From the NCBI GenBank assembly GCA_021234155.1, contig JAJEKV010000092.1:3955708-4019707 (forward strand): a stretch of DNA of 64,000 bases, in the 5' to 3' direction. Below, one piece after another: positions 1 through 11,060 of this stretch (position 1 is the first letter of the stretch; each line of letters starts with the position of its first letter). This stretch comes from Isoetes taiwanensis. Taxonomy: Eukaryota > Streptophyta > Lycopodiopsida > Isoetales > Isoetaceae. Made by a program: the position numbers and the translations under genes. The notes under the pieces are model-generated. The model was not told where the DNA came from. It saw only the letters and a program-made list of their open reading frames with translations, and ran no database searches.

Positions 1-949
1 ATCATAATAAAGTAATGAAGGTTCAATCGATGGTAGTCTTCTATCATGACAATAGTCCCCCCAACCCCCAACCTCCCTATTCGACCGCCATCTCTTCTTC
101 ACCTTCAAATATCCCGGGGAGCGAGCCTTACATGGAACTACGAACCACCACTCGATCTTGCAAAGGATCCGGCGAAGGTGACCTACAAAACCTCTATTAC
201 ATTAGTTCCTTTGTTAATGACATATATAAATTTTATTGCATCCAAGTAAACATACTTGTTCACATTGCTCAACCCTCACGAGTGTGTCTTGACCACGATA
301 CCTGGCGAGTTGAATCTAGTGAATACAGGCCACTCCGGATCTTTGCGTATCGTGGCATGAGCACCAAGATACACACAAGATCAGACCATTCGCATCAAAC
401 AACATTGTTTTGAATGCACTACCGACATCAACCTCCATGATAGTCTTTATAGTACCAATCCATTCCAACATTGCCTCGATTGGGTTTTAATCAAGACTAC
501 CACCGGCAAACCGTACTAAACTTTGCCGATATACCACAATCATAAGTGCGTTTGCCATGATCCACACTTTGTCGCCGAAAGTGAGCACCGTAAGACCATA
601 TTGATGCATATGAATTATACTACAAAGTAAAAGGAACAAATGTTCAAAATAACGAAACGAAAACTCGTGAATTATATGCTATTAAGTTGCACTTACAAAT
701 AGTGACACGCCTTTAGCATATGCAAATTCTTTGCTAGAAACATGTTCGCCACGCGTTGCCTTGCCATCTCTAGTTGTTCGAGCAGCCATTTATTGTTTAT
801 CTCACTTGGCGGGACCCTAGATGATCACGGAAGTGGTTGTTTTGCGATTCTTTTGTCGATAGCGTCTTCTCTCCTCATCTCTCTTTATTTTTTTTTCTTC
901 CTCGTATTTTTTTATCCATTTCTCCATGGGAGTGGAGTTGTAGATGAGA

Positions 950-3230
950 AACTTATTGACTTTTGCCTGTTCTTCTAGTGTGAACAATTTCTTACGTGGT
1001 CTTCCTTGGGAACTTCTCCAATTATAGTTGGAGTGTCTTCATCGGTCCATAATCGTGGAGCATTGGGGTGTAGATCGCCAAGAACTTCGGTGACATAGAA
1101 TAATGACTCGTGCTAACCAACCCTCGGCCATGCAACCCCTCGGCCTTGCCTTTCTCGACGTCTAAGTCCTTGAGGACCTTGTAAAGCGTTCTATAAAAAC
1201 ATCCATCTAGGATTTGTTGTGCACGCAAGCTCTACGCCGTCCACTAAATGCACTAGTAAGTGAGTTTGTATATCCGTAAAACTTGTTGGGAATTCTTTCT
1301 CTAGCATACAACATGCCTCAACGACCTTAGTTCGTGCATGTCCGCAATTTCATTTTGTCGGTATCTCCTTCCTTGTAATCCATCTAAATATCATTTAAGA
1401 AAGAAAAAAGTTAAGTGAGAGTTCAGCATCGAAAGTGTTTTCTAAATCCATCTAACACGGAAAACTCGATAGGAGACATATTGCATGTAGTGGACCGTCG
1501 GGCGTAGAGGCACCCCCTCGAACAATAGGCATAACAAACCGCAACATCTTATGCCAATCATGAGATTTCAACCCGATTAACTCCCCCTTCGTTAGAGAAA
1601 CAATTACCACGCGAACGAATGCATATATCCTGTCTTGAAGTCTTTATTGCCTTGATCGCCGAACGGGTTTCATACATTTTCTAGGCACGATCCAATCCAC
1701 TTGTGGCCTTATTCCTTCTTCGACATTTAACCATGCTTTAGATTTTGATCCGACTTCTTGTAGATCTTCTTCGTCATCTCGTGTCCTTACGTCCCGGTGA
1801 CATGCTTCCAAATAGAGAAACGTTTTTTAAAGATGTGCATGGGATCAAGAAGATGATGGATCTTCAATTCGGCCCAATAGGGTAGAAGGAAGAAGGATGC
1901 TTTCCACTTCATTCCTTTAACCTTATTTCCTTCAGCCGGCATCCCACATGTTACCCCAATCTCTCATTGTCAACCTTTTGGGAGGCTTCTTCAAGGCAAT
2001 GTTTTTCTCTTGGACCTAACGTGATCGAAATCGATTTTCCATTGGCGGATATCTCTTGAAGTTTGCATAGACATTTTTGTGCAATGCCTTTGACCGGGCG
2101 AGAGTTCAACTGTTCAAACCCACACAAGTGACATGCCGCATATCCGCACACTTGGAGTCCGAGAGTTCATACAAACCAGGCCAATCGCCGTTGTCCACAT
2201 TAAGATTGCTCTCAAGGTAAATCTTCGCTCAAAGACGAAAGTTCTCTTGAGACATCGTGAACTTCAATACCTTCACTCCACAATGTCAAAAGCTCATCAA
2301 TAACTATTTTCAGATATGGATCTAGACTTTCCGCTTCTTTGGTCCGGAACTAATAGTACTACCATTAAATGGCTAGTCTTCATGAGTAACCACGGTGGTA
2401 AATTATAGTTGATCAACACTTGGCCAAGTTGACCACGCTGGCTGATTGACGTCCATAAGGATTAACACCATCCGTTGCCAACCCTAATCTGAGATTTTCG
2501 TGGCTCTCTTCCAAATTCGCCATGTTTCATCAATATGCTTCCATTGCTTGCGCCACTAACCACAGCGAGTACATTGTCACTCGACGCATTAGCGGCACAC
2601 CAACCCATGAGCGAAGCTAGAGATTCACATCGAAACAATAGCCTTATGCGAGGGATCAATGGAAAGTAGCGAACCACCTTCATCGGGACGGTCTTTCCCT
2701 TGGCATCTGCATTGTACCTAGAGGCACCACATTTAGGGCATGTTTCTGTGTTCTTGTAGATGTCATCCGGATAATATACCATGCAATCATTTGGACAAGC
2801 GTGAATCTTATGGTAGCCTAAACCAGTAGCTGCCAATATATTTTTTATTTCAGTGCGACTTTTGGGCATAGTGTTCCCTTGTGGGAGTATTTTCTCTTGC
2901 AATAACCTGTATAAAACAGACCTTTACGTATACATTCAACTACAAATTCAATAAGTCAAGTGATTGCAATTGTACTTACTCTAACAAAGCCGTAACACTG
3001 GCATTGCTCCATTTGAATTTGGCTTGAAGGTTTAATATCAATAAAGATGTCGTCAATCTAGATATGCTTGCACCTGGATATAATGCTTTATGCGCCTCCT
3101 CCAATAAAACGTGATCTTCATGACCATCGTTAGGAGTATTTATATCGTCATCTAGGTCGTTGTCGAAGATTGGGCCAAATGCATCTAACATGTCGGCTAT
3201 GGGTTCCTCAACTTCCATGAAGTCGTCCAT
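950..3230 (-). pseudogene. CACTA tnp2 transposase (Transposase_21 family), degenerate
   Basis: Transposase that would cut and move the CACTA element in the nucleus. Reading down the minus strand: LLEEAHKALYPG (about 3,100) and LQAKFKWSNASVTALLE (ends 2,976), then after a likely intron GLGYHKIHACPNDC with CPKCGASRY (2,710-2,830), GYAACHLCG (2,110-2,151), FFLLPYWAELKIHHLLDPMH (about 1,830-1,900), WHKMLRFVMPIVRG (about 1,510-1,550) and FPTSFTDIQTHLLVHLVDG with RWMF (about 1,190-1,300). This order matches tnp2 proteins. The segments lie in different frames with stops between them, so the gene is broken or its sequence contains indels. It shares an element with the ORF at 3.7-4.8 kb. Confidence 0.82.
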
Positions 3231-3740
3231 AGGGGCATTGTCATCATCTTCATCATCGTATTCCTGTTCATCTTCATCATTGTACTCTTCATTATCGTTG
3301 TGCCCATGTTTGTACCATCTTGCTCAATGTATTCTAATTCGCTATCCATGAATGACTTTTGATGTCGCCAATTCAAGATGCGCTTGGATGTGGTCTTATA
3401 TCCACTTGCCTACCCCCGCGTCGCCGATTAAACGAAATATATGCGTGATTGATACATACATTGAGAGCCCGTGTTTGTTAAATTTTAAGCATTTAATAAC
3501 GAACGAAATATAAAATTTTATGTCATAATCAAAGCATATATTGAAGATATAATACACATTTATCTTCAATATGTGCAATCTCATTCCAAGAGAAGAAGAA
3601 GAAGAATTCGAAGAAGAAGAAGAAAATGGTGCATTCGACAAAAATTATATGAGTAATTTGAGTACATCATCAAAGGACCTCCGGTATTGGTCTACCGTAT
3701 TCATATTCAATGAACAATTCATCACCAATACACAAAGTTT

Positions 3741-4795
3741 TTATAGCATAAACCATGATATATCTCCCGTCAATTTTACGCCTAAAAAATCTTCTTGGTC
3801 TTTGTTTGCCTCGACAAATTCACAATTGGTAGCTTCAGGATTCTCGATAGAGCTATTAATAAAAGCAGCAAGGTTTCCATGCAACTGAGGACGACCATCA
3901 ATATATGTGAAGCTTGCGTAGTCACTGGGCTTGGATATTGTTCGTGCATTTGAATTTAGGCCATAGATGAGCATGCGCCACTGATGCTTACTCAATTTAT
4001 GCCAAGTGTCTGAGTTATATTCAGGACCTACATATGGCATTAAAGGAACAATCGTACCATCTTTGACTTTCACACTAGTCATAATATATAATCCCGAGGC
4101 CCAGCACCGGGACCGACTATTTTTAATCATGTACTTGCCTACCCCAATATGTAAATTGCTCCCCATAAATAATTGGCTTGCCTCTAGGCCATGCATTGAA
4201 TTTCTTACGATCTTTATCGTAAAATTTTGGACCAAATGGACTAGTGAAGGTGGAAGATTATTTTCTTCTACATGATCTAGTACATTCCAATTTTGATGAA
4301 CATTGTCATTCCCTCCAATCTTGGCAACGGCCATTGCACGACGAGTTCTATCACGTAATGGGATACTCTTTGAGGAAGTTGATGGCTTTCTTTTTGTAGG
4401 GTTTTCTATGAACGCATTCATAGTATCAACATCATCTACTTCCAATGACAACATAACCCCAAAATCTATATACTGCTTCGAAGCTCACTTCATTCTCAAT
4501 TTCTTTCCTAACAAAATACAAGCAAACTAAGTTAAGACATCGATTCAAGTACATGAGAGTAGTTGATTCGAAGTTCATAAGATTAGTGTATTATACCTCG
4601 TTGGAATACCCCACATGTGCGTCCGAAACCTTTGGATTTGTCGGGCATTCACCATATTTCTCAACATGGTCGAGGACAGTCTTTCTCATCCGTTTTATTT
4701 GTCCTTTGCACATCGAACAATTGCAATATAACCGCTCTGTCAAGTACAACTGCAAAAAAAAAAAAGTAACATCAAGATATAAAGTTAACTAATCA
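3741..4795 (-). pseudogene. Unknown CACTA-borne ORF with SET-like C-terminus
   Basis: The main open frame (4,454 to 3,741) gives 237 residues starting MLSLEVDDVDTMNAF. An upstream exon near 4,620-4,770 reads LTERLYCNCSMCKGQIKRM followed by VLDHVEKYGEC, a Cys-Cys-Cys-His cluster that recalls the transposase-associated zinc domain. The C-terminal half has GLYIMTSVKVKDGTI, then YIDGRPQLHGNLAAFINSS and NCEFVE, spaced like the GWGL, GN.xRFINHS and NC blocks of SET methyltransferase domains. The usual Asn-His is Asn-Ser here, and no cysteine-rich post-SET region is seen. The protein ends with a natural stop at 3,741. It lies upstream of tnp2 on the same strand, the place of a CACTA accessory gene. 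SET membership is an inference; methyltransferase activity is unproven. Confidence 0.5.
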
Positions 4796-5157
4796 TTCAA
4801 ACATGTTTATGGTACATACATCGTGACATTCATTTCATGCACACCACCCCCCCTCTAGGAAGACTAGGTCCACTTTGGGTCTAATTGGACTATTTGTGGC
4901 AATTGTTGGGGTAACATTCTTGCGCTAAGTCGCCATGTAACTTTCTCAAAGCTTTTCTGTCTCACTTTACGTTCAAATTCCTTTCTCGACGTTCGTCCAT
5001 GTTGTTTTTCTAGTAAACAATAAAAATATTAATAAAAAACCATGTAATAATATAATAATTATAAATATCCATGTTTTTTTCATGATTTTATCAAATGTTT
5101 ATTCTTAAGATTCAGATTCATACAACGTTTATGATATTTAGAAAGCATTTGATTGAA

Positions 5158-5395
5158 GGGTGCTCGAACCGATACATCTAGTCCTCTCCATTTGAAATGG
5201 AGTCCACCCGATTACCTTATATTCACGCAACCTTTCAAATCTTTTTGTAATCTATGAAGATTGAAACTTACATTCGAGGTGCATAAACCCGATACATTTA
5301 GTCTTCTCCATTCGGGATGGAACCGACCCGATTACCTTGATCATGCATCCCTCAAGTTTTAACATACTTTCAAGATTCAATCTTCTAATCTATTA
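5158..5395. repeat. Two ~120-bp tandem repeats inside the CACTA element
   Basis: Two adjacent units share CGATACAT(C/T)TAGTC, CTCCATT and CCCGATTACCTT, about 120 bp apart with roughly 75-80% identity by eye. They lie between the first gene and the terminal repeats. Confidence 0.65.
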
Positions 5396-5509
5396 GCATT
5401 TGGAGGTGTTTAACTCTAACACAAAGATTAAAGCGAGATCTTACCTTATGAAGACCCACGAGCTAAAAAAAAATCCAAACAAGCGAGTGAAAATAACAAG
5501 TAAATAACC

Positions 5510-6734
5510 CGGCGGTAGGGTTCCGCCATATTTGACGTCGTTTATCGGCGTCAGTGTGGCGTCGTTTAACGATGCCAAGCCGGCGTCGTCGACACCTAGG
5601 CATGCCACATCGCCGGCCTGCGCGCGTCGATGCCCCTCATATGCCCACGTCGATGATCATAACGTCATTTAACGGCGTCAAATGATCATAACGTAAGCGA
5701 CCAAGCGTGATTGTTTAACATAATGTAAAAACAACATACAATACAAATAACACAAATAAATAAAAATCTCGATTGTTCCCATTCATAAAAATAAGCTTAT
5801 ACAGCGACAACACAAATAGATAAAAAACTTATTGTTTCCATTCATAAAAAAGCTTATACATTACTTATGTCCATCGAGGGGCGTGGCGGTTTGATGCAAC
5901 CATTTGCATCATTATACGCACCATTAATGTCGTTTTCTCTTTGTTTGGCTCGGTGAGCCATTCTACCAGTCGTTCCCCGCATGGAGCGCCCGGATGTTAG
6001 TGCAATCGAAGCTCCTTTTCACTCATCTTTGCCACGATGGTGAAGGGAGGGTTCTCGGCCGAGGAGAAGCGGGGGTTCTTTGGAGTTGTCTTCCCTTGGA
6101 GGAGGAGGATTACCGCTAGAAGGAACATATCGCGAAGGTGGTCTTCAACCGCCGGACCATTATAGCAAGATAGGGAAGAACACTCAAAAAATAAGAATAA
6201 CGGCTAGCCTATCGATGGATCCACTTTATAACGTGGATGTAGGGTTAGGGTTAGGGTTAGGGTTTTATTTGGCAAAAAAAAAAAAAAAAAAATCGTGTCA
6301 CGTCGTTTAACGGCGTTTAAAGACGCGATGTCTTGACACCTTGGCCAGCGGCTTGGCACCAGCACCATGCGATGCGAGGCGGGCGTGACACGTCGGCGTA
6401 CAGTAACGTCGTTCAACGGACGGCGGCTTGGCGGCGTCTTGACACGCGGTACCCGAAGCAGCAAGCGCCCATTTCCACGCATGGTAGCGGCGTCGGCGCC
6501 GGGTGGAAACGTCGTTGAACGGCGTTTAGGCGTGTTTGACGAACTGCCGGCCCGGCGGCGGTACCATGCCACCGCCTTGCAAATCCAAAATCAAACCGAT
6601 CATTACGATGGCCGTCGTTGAACGACGTCGAAACGACGTTGTCGTCGTTGAACGACGATGTCGTCGATCAACGACGACGATCCGACGTTCATCGACGACG
6701 GGACGTCGTTGGACGTCGACGATCCCTTGTAGTG
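5510..6734 (-). repeat. CACTA subterminal repeats (ACGTCGTT / AACGACGT)
   Basis: Short direct and inverted copies of CGTCGTTTAACGGCGTC-like words occur from about 5,530 and become dense at 6,600-6,720, where CGTCGTTGAACGACG recurs. In CACTA elements such subterminal motifs are transposase-binding sites (known for the superfamily). The density next to the CACTA end fits that role. Arginine-rich open frames here are by-products of the repeats. Confidence 0.75.
6241..6264 (+). repeat. Interstitial telomere-like hexamer, four AGGGTT units
   Basis: Four perfect AGGGTT units followed by a T-rich stretch and an A18-type run. They lie inside the CACTA subterminal region, so this is not a chromosome end. 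The hexamer form differs from the common plant heptamer TTTAGGG. Confidence 0.8.
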
Positions 6735-8782
6735 ATTCTAGGGCTAGCGCCTCTGTCAGTCAGTCTTCTCTATTCTATTCTATTCTATTCTCTGGGTGTC
6801 TTTGATTATGATTAACCCTTGTTTGATAGTTAGAACTGTTCTCAACTATGGATTATGTTTTTTTGTGATATATGGATGGATGTATCTTTTTTTGAAGGAC
6901 GACAAACTTTATTGAAACTCCAAGCCAAAAAGCAAAATACAAATGCAGAGGCAGGAATAAAGTCTCAGAGGATAATCATGATCCACTGAGTAGAACCACC
7001 AGCCTATGCATAAGACAACACACTCAAATAGGACTCAAATATCAACTGTCGCTTGGCAGGAGCAAGCGAAGAGCAATGGTAAGCCTTAACAATTCTAGCT
7101 TGTGCGTCTCGGAGGACAACAGCAGGAGGAATATCCAAACCACCGAAAGATAGAGGTCTCAAGCTTCCGGATGGACCATAACAACCATCGATGCTAAATG
7201 AAATGCTTGGCTCATAACTTATTCCAAGTATCCGGATAGACAGCCCGGAAGCACTGGCGACTTGTCAATGTCACATGAAAAAAGAGAAAGCGACCAAGAC
7301 CAAACGGGTTGGAGGTGAACACATAAAAGAAACAATGCTCAATGGTCTCTAATCCCTTTGCTTACCCGCGATTGGGCGAGTCTTCGACACTCGAGGATCA
7401 AATCGTGGACAAACGCGTTCACACGAGGACATCCGTGAAGAATCGCCACCAAAGCCGACCACCTTAGGATGGAATAGTTTATCCCAAGCCCAAGTCCACA
7501 TACGTCTCCGATTAGGAGGTCAAAGCTGAAGGGACCACCTAGTGGATGGCGGAAGGATATCACTATTGACAAGCAGCCTATACATAGAATTCACAAGCCT
7601 ATGCTCATGAATACTCTGGTGGAAAACCCACATGCACCCTTCAATAGCCACTGGAGCAACCAATGGCAGAGTACTAGCAACCTCCAAATAGGTCTGTCCC
7701 ATCGAGACAATGAGAATTTTGTTTGAAAGATTTGCCATGTCGCTAACTGGCCAGAATCATACCATTGATGTATCTTTGGTAGTATCTTTGTTAGTTCTTC
7801 CGGAAAAGCAGGGTTTAAGGGGGGTAGAGACCTCTGTGACCTATGTTCGTTAGTATGCTCCTAGTATCTCCCCTAGTACCCAGTAATTGCGGCCTGTGTA
7901 CAAGATCCCACTGAGCTGTGGAATCTATGGTATCATTGAAGCACCAGACAAGGGGCCGTAGTGATGAAGTGTGGGGTGGGGTCTCGCCTGAGCATAAAAG
8001 GCTACGGGGACTCCTTCAGTGAGCTAGGCCTAATAGCTGGCCAGTGAACTCGGCCGGGTATGGGTCTGACACTCCCTGGGTACAGTTGTGTGAGCACCCT
8101 GTACTTTGAGTAGACTTAGGGGAGTAAGTCGGGTACGGGTGCGGGGATCGCTGATGCGACACGCATTCTCTAGCTCACCCATAGATTCACTGCGACTCTG
8201 GGAAGGGACACTTCCCTGACCTGCCTCATCGGACCGGGGAGATGTAACCCGGAGTAGTTCCGAAGGGTGATGCCTTGGAATTGTGTCTCCGGAAAGCTAC
8301 AATGACGCCATAGCTTTATTCAGCTCATCTGCAAAGTGTGCACAGGAGGGGGGGATGGAGTGGACAACCCTAGCCGATGTTCTATGCCAGCCAACGCCAT
8401 GTCAAGATTCGGTCTGCTATTCTCCTGAGACCTAGCCGTCAGTCGAACCTCACTGGAGTCTGAGCCGGGGTAGAACCTTGGGTTTGAGGAGTTTTCTCTA
8501 GTATTAAATGTGTTCCCTCTGTTATTATCTGTTGGATGGATGTGCCGCCCTTCGTGGTGGTTATTTATGATATGATTATGTTGTATGCTAACTTGTATTC
8601 ACGCTTCCGCGACATAGGAGTCCCATCGAAGGCGTGGGCTGAATGACACCTCCGTGTCCTTCACCCGGGCATCTCTCCGAGTTAGACGGAGGGCCCTGCT
8701 CATGGCGAGTTGGTTGCCATGGGAGGGGAAGGTCCCCGTATGTATACGTCCAGAGCACCGTATATGTTCAGGGAGCGTCACA
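6735..8782 (+). mobile_element. Solo or truncated LTR, interrupted by a CACTA and a LINE
   Basis: From about 7,780 to 8,782 the sequence matches the LTR at 60.37-61.35 kb over about 1 kb (shared GGGGTAGAGACCTC, TAATTGCGGC, GGGTATGGGTC, GTGTGCACAGGAGGGG and terminal GGGAGCGTCACA). The short piece 6,735-6,878 also matches the LTR near 60,215-60,300. The 3' end at 8,782 is not followed by a primer-binding site, so this is a solo LTR or a 3' LTR. The LTR's own 5' end (TGTGACG) must lie on the far side of the CACTA element, outside the window. Confidence 0.75.
6890..7766 (-). mobile_element. 5'-truncated LINE with 11-bp target site duplication
   Basis: GATGTATCTTT occurs at 6,879-6,889 and again at 7,767-7,777, bracketing 877 bp absent from the related LTR at 60.3 kb. 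The insert begins with a T run on the plus strand, i.e. a minus-strand poly(A) tail. Minus-strand reading frames (7,738-7,339 and 7,338 onward) contain LTHILR-like and IEHCFFYV-type segments that recall the zinc-binding C-terminus (zf-RVT) of plant LINE ORF2. Together these show target-primed insertion of a 5'-truncated L1-like element into the LTR. The coding match is weak; the duplication is clear. Confidence 0.75.
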
Positions 8783-8940
8783 AACTTGGTCTTGAATCCT
8801 TTTTTAATATGAGAGTTTCTTTCCATTGATCATAGATATTGGAAACCTCAACCTAAATCATACACGTGCTTTGTTTGTTGTGATGTTCCAATACATTACA
8901 ATATAAATTTGTATATTATATTGCCACATCACAGTACAAG
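8783..8940. other. Short unannotated spacer
   Basis: AT-rich sequence after the LTR end; no coding signal or repeat recognised. Confidence 0.5.
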
Positions 8941-9830
8941 TCAGACTATATTTGAACTACCTAATGATGTAATCATCGAGCCGCAATCCTCCCCCTCCAT
9001 GCAAGGCAAGCCATTCCTCCCTTGATTAATATACAATTTAAATAGCATGAGGGACAGTGGACATTCGTGGTGCACTCGCACACTACTATTGGTAGGGTGG
9101 GATGATGGAGGCATTCGAGTTGTGCTCTTCCATACGGCATGTATTAATTTTACAGTTCGTGTGGGACACCTAGCTGTTGTCCTCGAACATCGTATACAAT
9201 GTGAAAATATGATCAATAGTGAAATGCTTGGGCTTAAAACCAGTTTGGCCAAGTGGTCGTACTCCTGGCTCCTATGCACATGGTGCCCACTGTTATTTAA
9301 GGATGCCCACATTTGCCAATAAAGGACTGGCCATAATTGTTCGATAATTGGCTAGACAATGCTCCTACTTTATATATTGGAACTACTATATGCTAATGGT
9401 CCATTGCATAGGGAAGACTTCATGGAGAGCCCTATTGAACAAACTAGTCAGGATTGGGACAATTTGTAGTCCTCCAATAGTTTTAAAAGCATGGCATCTA
9501 GATTTGATATCTTGCCATTTGCAGTTTGTTATGGTCAATGTAGGACCGAATTGTGCTGGCATAGTATTCTGAATCATAGCAGACCATAAAGTTGCATCAA
9601 ATACTGTACCCACAAAAGAGGATGCATAGGTACTCTTCTCCAAAATATCATGTGGTGGCAGTCAAGAAGGTAAAATATGTCCCATTGGTGTTCTTTGATG
9701 TAACGTGCCTTCTTGCCGTTGACGAAAGCTCTGTAATGCCTGATTGCTTGGAGGCATAGAGTGAACAATACAAGCTGTCGTTTTAAATCCTTGCATTCAT
9801 CATCAATCAAACCATCCGTTTCTGGGGAAG
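8941..9830 (-). pseudogene. LINE ORF2 reverse-transcriptase fragment
   Basis: Minus-strand frames in order: DDECKDLKRQLVLF with KKARYIKEHQ and FWRRVP (9,810-9,600), GGLQIVPILTSLFNRALHEV (9,480-9,400), and CPLSLMLFKLYIN (about 9,040). They parallel the 55-kb LINE: WFDKDCKQPKK, KKARFVAEHQ, FWRKIL; LLPITTTLLNQALQEG; CPLSPTLFGLYID. The catalytic YADD box is not recognisable and frames change between segments. This is an old, decayed copy of a related LINE inserted in the opposite orientation to the two at 45-57 kb. Confidence 0.7.
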
Positions 9831-9859
9831 GTGGATATGCCTAATTCATAGTGTTTTGA

Positions 9860-10330
9860 AGACTAATCTATATTGAAGCTAGATATTGCAATCCTTTTTC
9901 TTCTTCTAAGACCGCGATGCTCTCGGATTATTCCAATATACTCCTCCATACTCATTCCTGCTCTTAGCTTGGTAGTGAACACAACTACATATAAGTTTGA
10001 TTGATTGGAAAAATGTTTCTCCTATGTGCCTTCTAAAGCAATTCAACTTTTGCTAATGGAGGTTCTGCAATTTGTGGCATCAAAGTATCATCTAGATACC
10101 CGAGACTTCTGCTCATTATGGTCCAATACTTTTGTACCCATCTTGTAAGTTCAGCTTCGCTTGCTTTTGTATCCTCTTCACTACTTTTCTCACTTACCAC
10201 CAATTTGAGTTCATCAATATTCACAATGCCCCATAGTCCCTACTCACAAAGCCTCATTTGTACATTTAGGAACCAATAAGAGGCATTCACATGGTTCAAC
10301 ATTTCAATCTTCATGCCAAATCCTGTACCT
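9860..10330 (-). pseudogene. Copia-type gag (UBN2-like) fragment
   Basis: Minus-strand translation reads KIEMLNHVNASYWFLNVQM, then a GLWGIV segment, LTRWVQKYWTIMSRSLGYLD, AKVELLWKAHRRN and a degenerate tail EEEKGLQYLAS. The order 'L..NY..W......L...LW' then 'W......I...L' then 'A...W..L' is that of Copia gag proteins. Internal stops show it is dead. No LTRs are recognisable next to it. Confidence 0.5.
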
Positions 10331-11060
10331 TCCTCTTTGAATAAGTCCTAAAGCTTGCCGCTCTTATTACCATTTAAGAGTTGAAAGCGACATGCACAAA
10401 ACTAGAAAACTTTGAGTGCAGAAACGTGAGGTTTCTTTCGGTGATCCGGAGTGATCCGGGACACATACATCCAAAGTTCATACATTCTAAGAGCACCGCT
10501 CTCATTTTGTGTAGCTCCAAATAGAATAGCTAGGCTTAGCACTTATGGTATGTGTTATCTTCATGTATATTTTGACCATGGTTTATTCCTTGCCAACATC
10601 AAAACTTGCAACCCCTAATAAATTTAACTTAGTGCTGCAGTTCTCTTTTAAGGATTTTCAGTGGACATGCCTCTCAAGGCTGGTTCGAGTTAAGTAGTAG
10701 ATTTGCCTCCTGACCTCCTTGTGCCTTCTTTTCTCGACCTCCTTGTGCCTTCTTTTCTCAAGTCTATAGCAAAGGCCGTGGGCGTGCATGTGCGCATTCC
10801 ATCATTGGAGGTGCCAAGATTTATGTGGCTCTTCCAATGGATAAGGAGCTCCCCGAGCATGCTAGAGTAGCCACTCCAAACTAACCATCTCCCTTTTTCT
10901 TAATTTCTGTTTTTATATGCACATTCTACCCATTCCATCATTTGATGCATAGATGTTTCTTCTTCTGGACCCATGGCTCCTCTTCAGCAACTTTACTCCT
11001 AGAAGTTTTCTTAACCAGATTCACATTCCTCCCAACAAAAGTCTGGGCTAGATCACTTAG
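10331..11060. other. Unannotated stretch
   Basis: No convincing coding block. A short direct duplication (CTCCTTGTGCCTTCTTTTCT, about 10,718 and 10,739) is the only structure noted. Confidence 0.4.

Larger units (their letters stand above)
1..6734 (-). mobile_element. CACTA (En/Spm) transposon, 5' terminus at 6,734, other end outside window
   Basis: The plus strand ends at 6,734 with CCCTTGTAGTG; read on the minus strand this is CACTACAAGGG, a typical CACTA terminus. Just inside it lie about 1.2 kb of subterminal repeats, then on the minus strand an unknown ORF and a tnp2-type transposase in the usual order. No second CACTA terminus is visible in the first kilobase, so the 3' end lies beyond the window or is lost. 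The sequence right after 6,734 resembles the LTR found at 60.2 kb, so the element appears to have inserted into an LTR. The stretch 1-950 is the downstream part of the element; I recognise no domain in it. Confidence 0.8.

Noticed and set aside
6333-6815. Several overlapping Arg-rich frames
   Set aside because: They arise from the ACGTCGTT/AACGACG subterminal repeats of the CACTA element.
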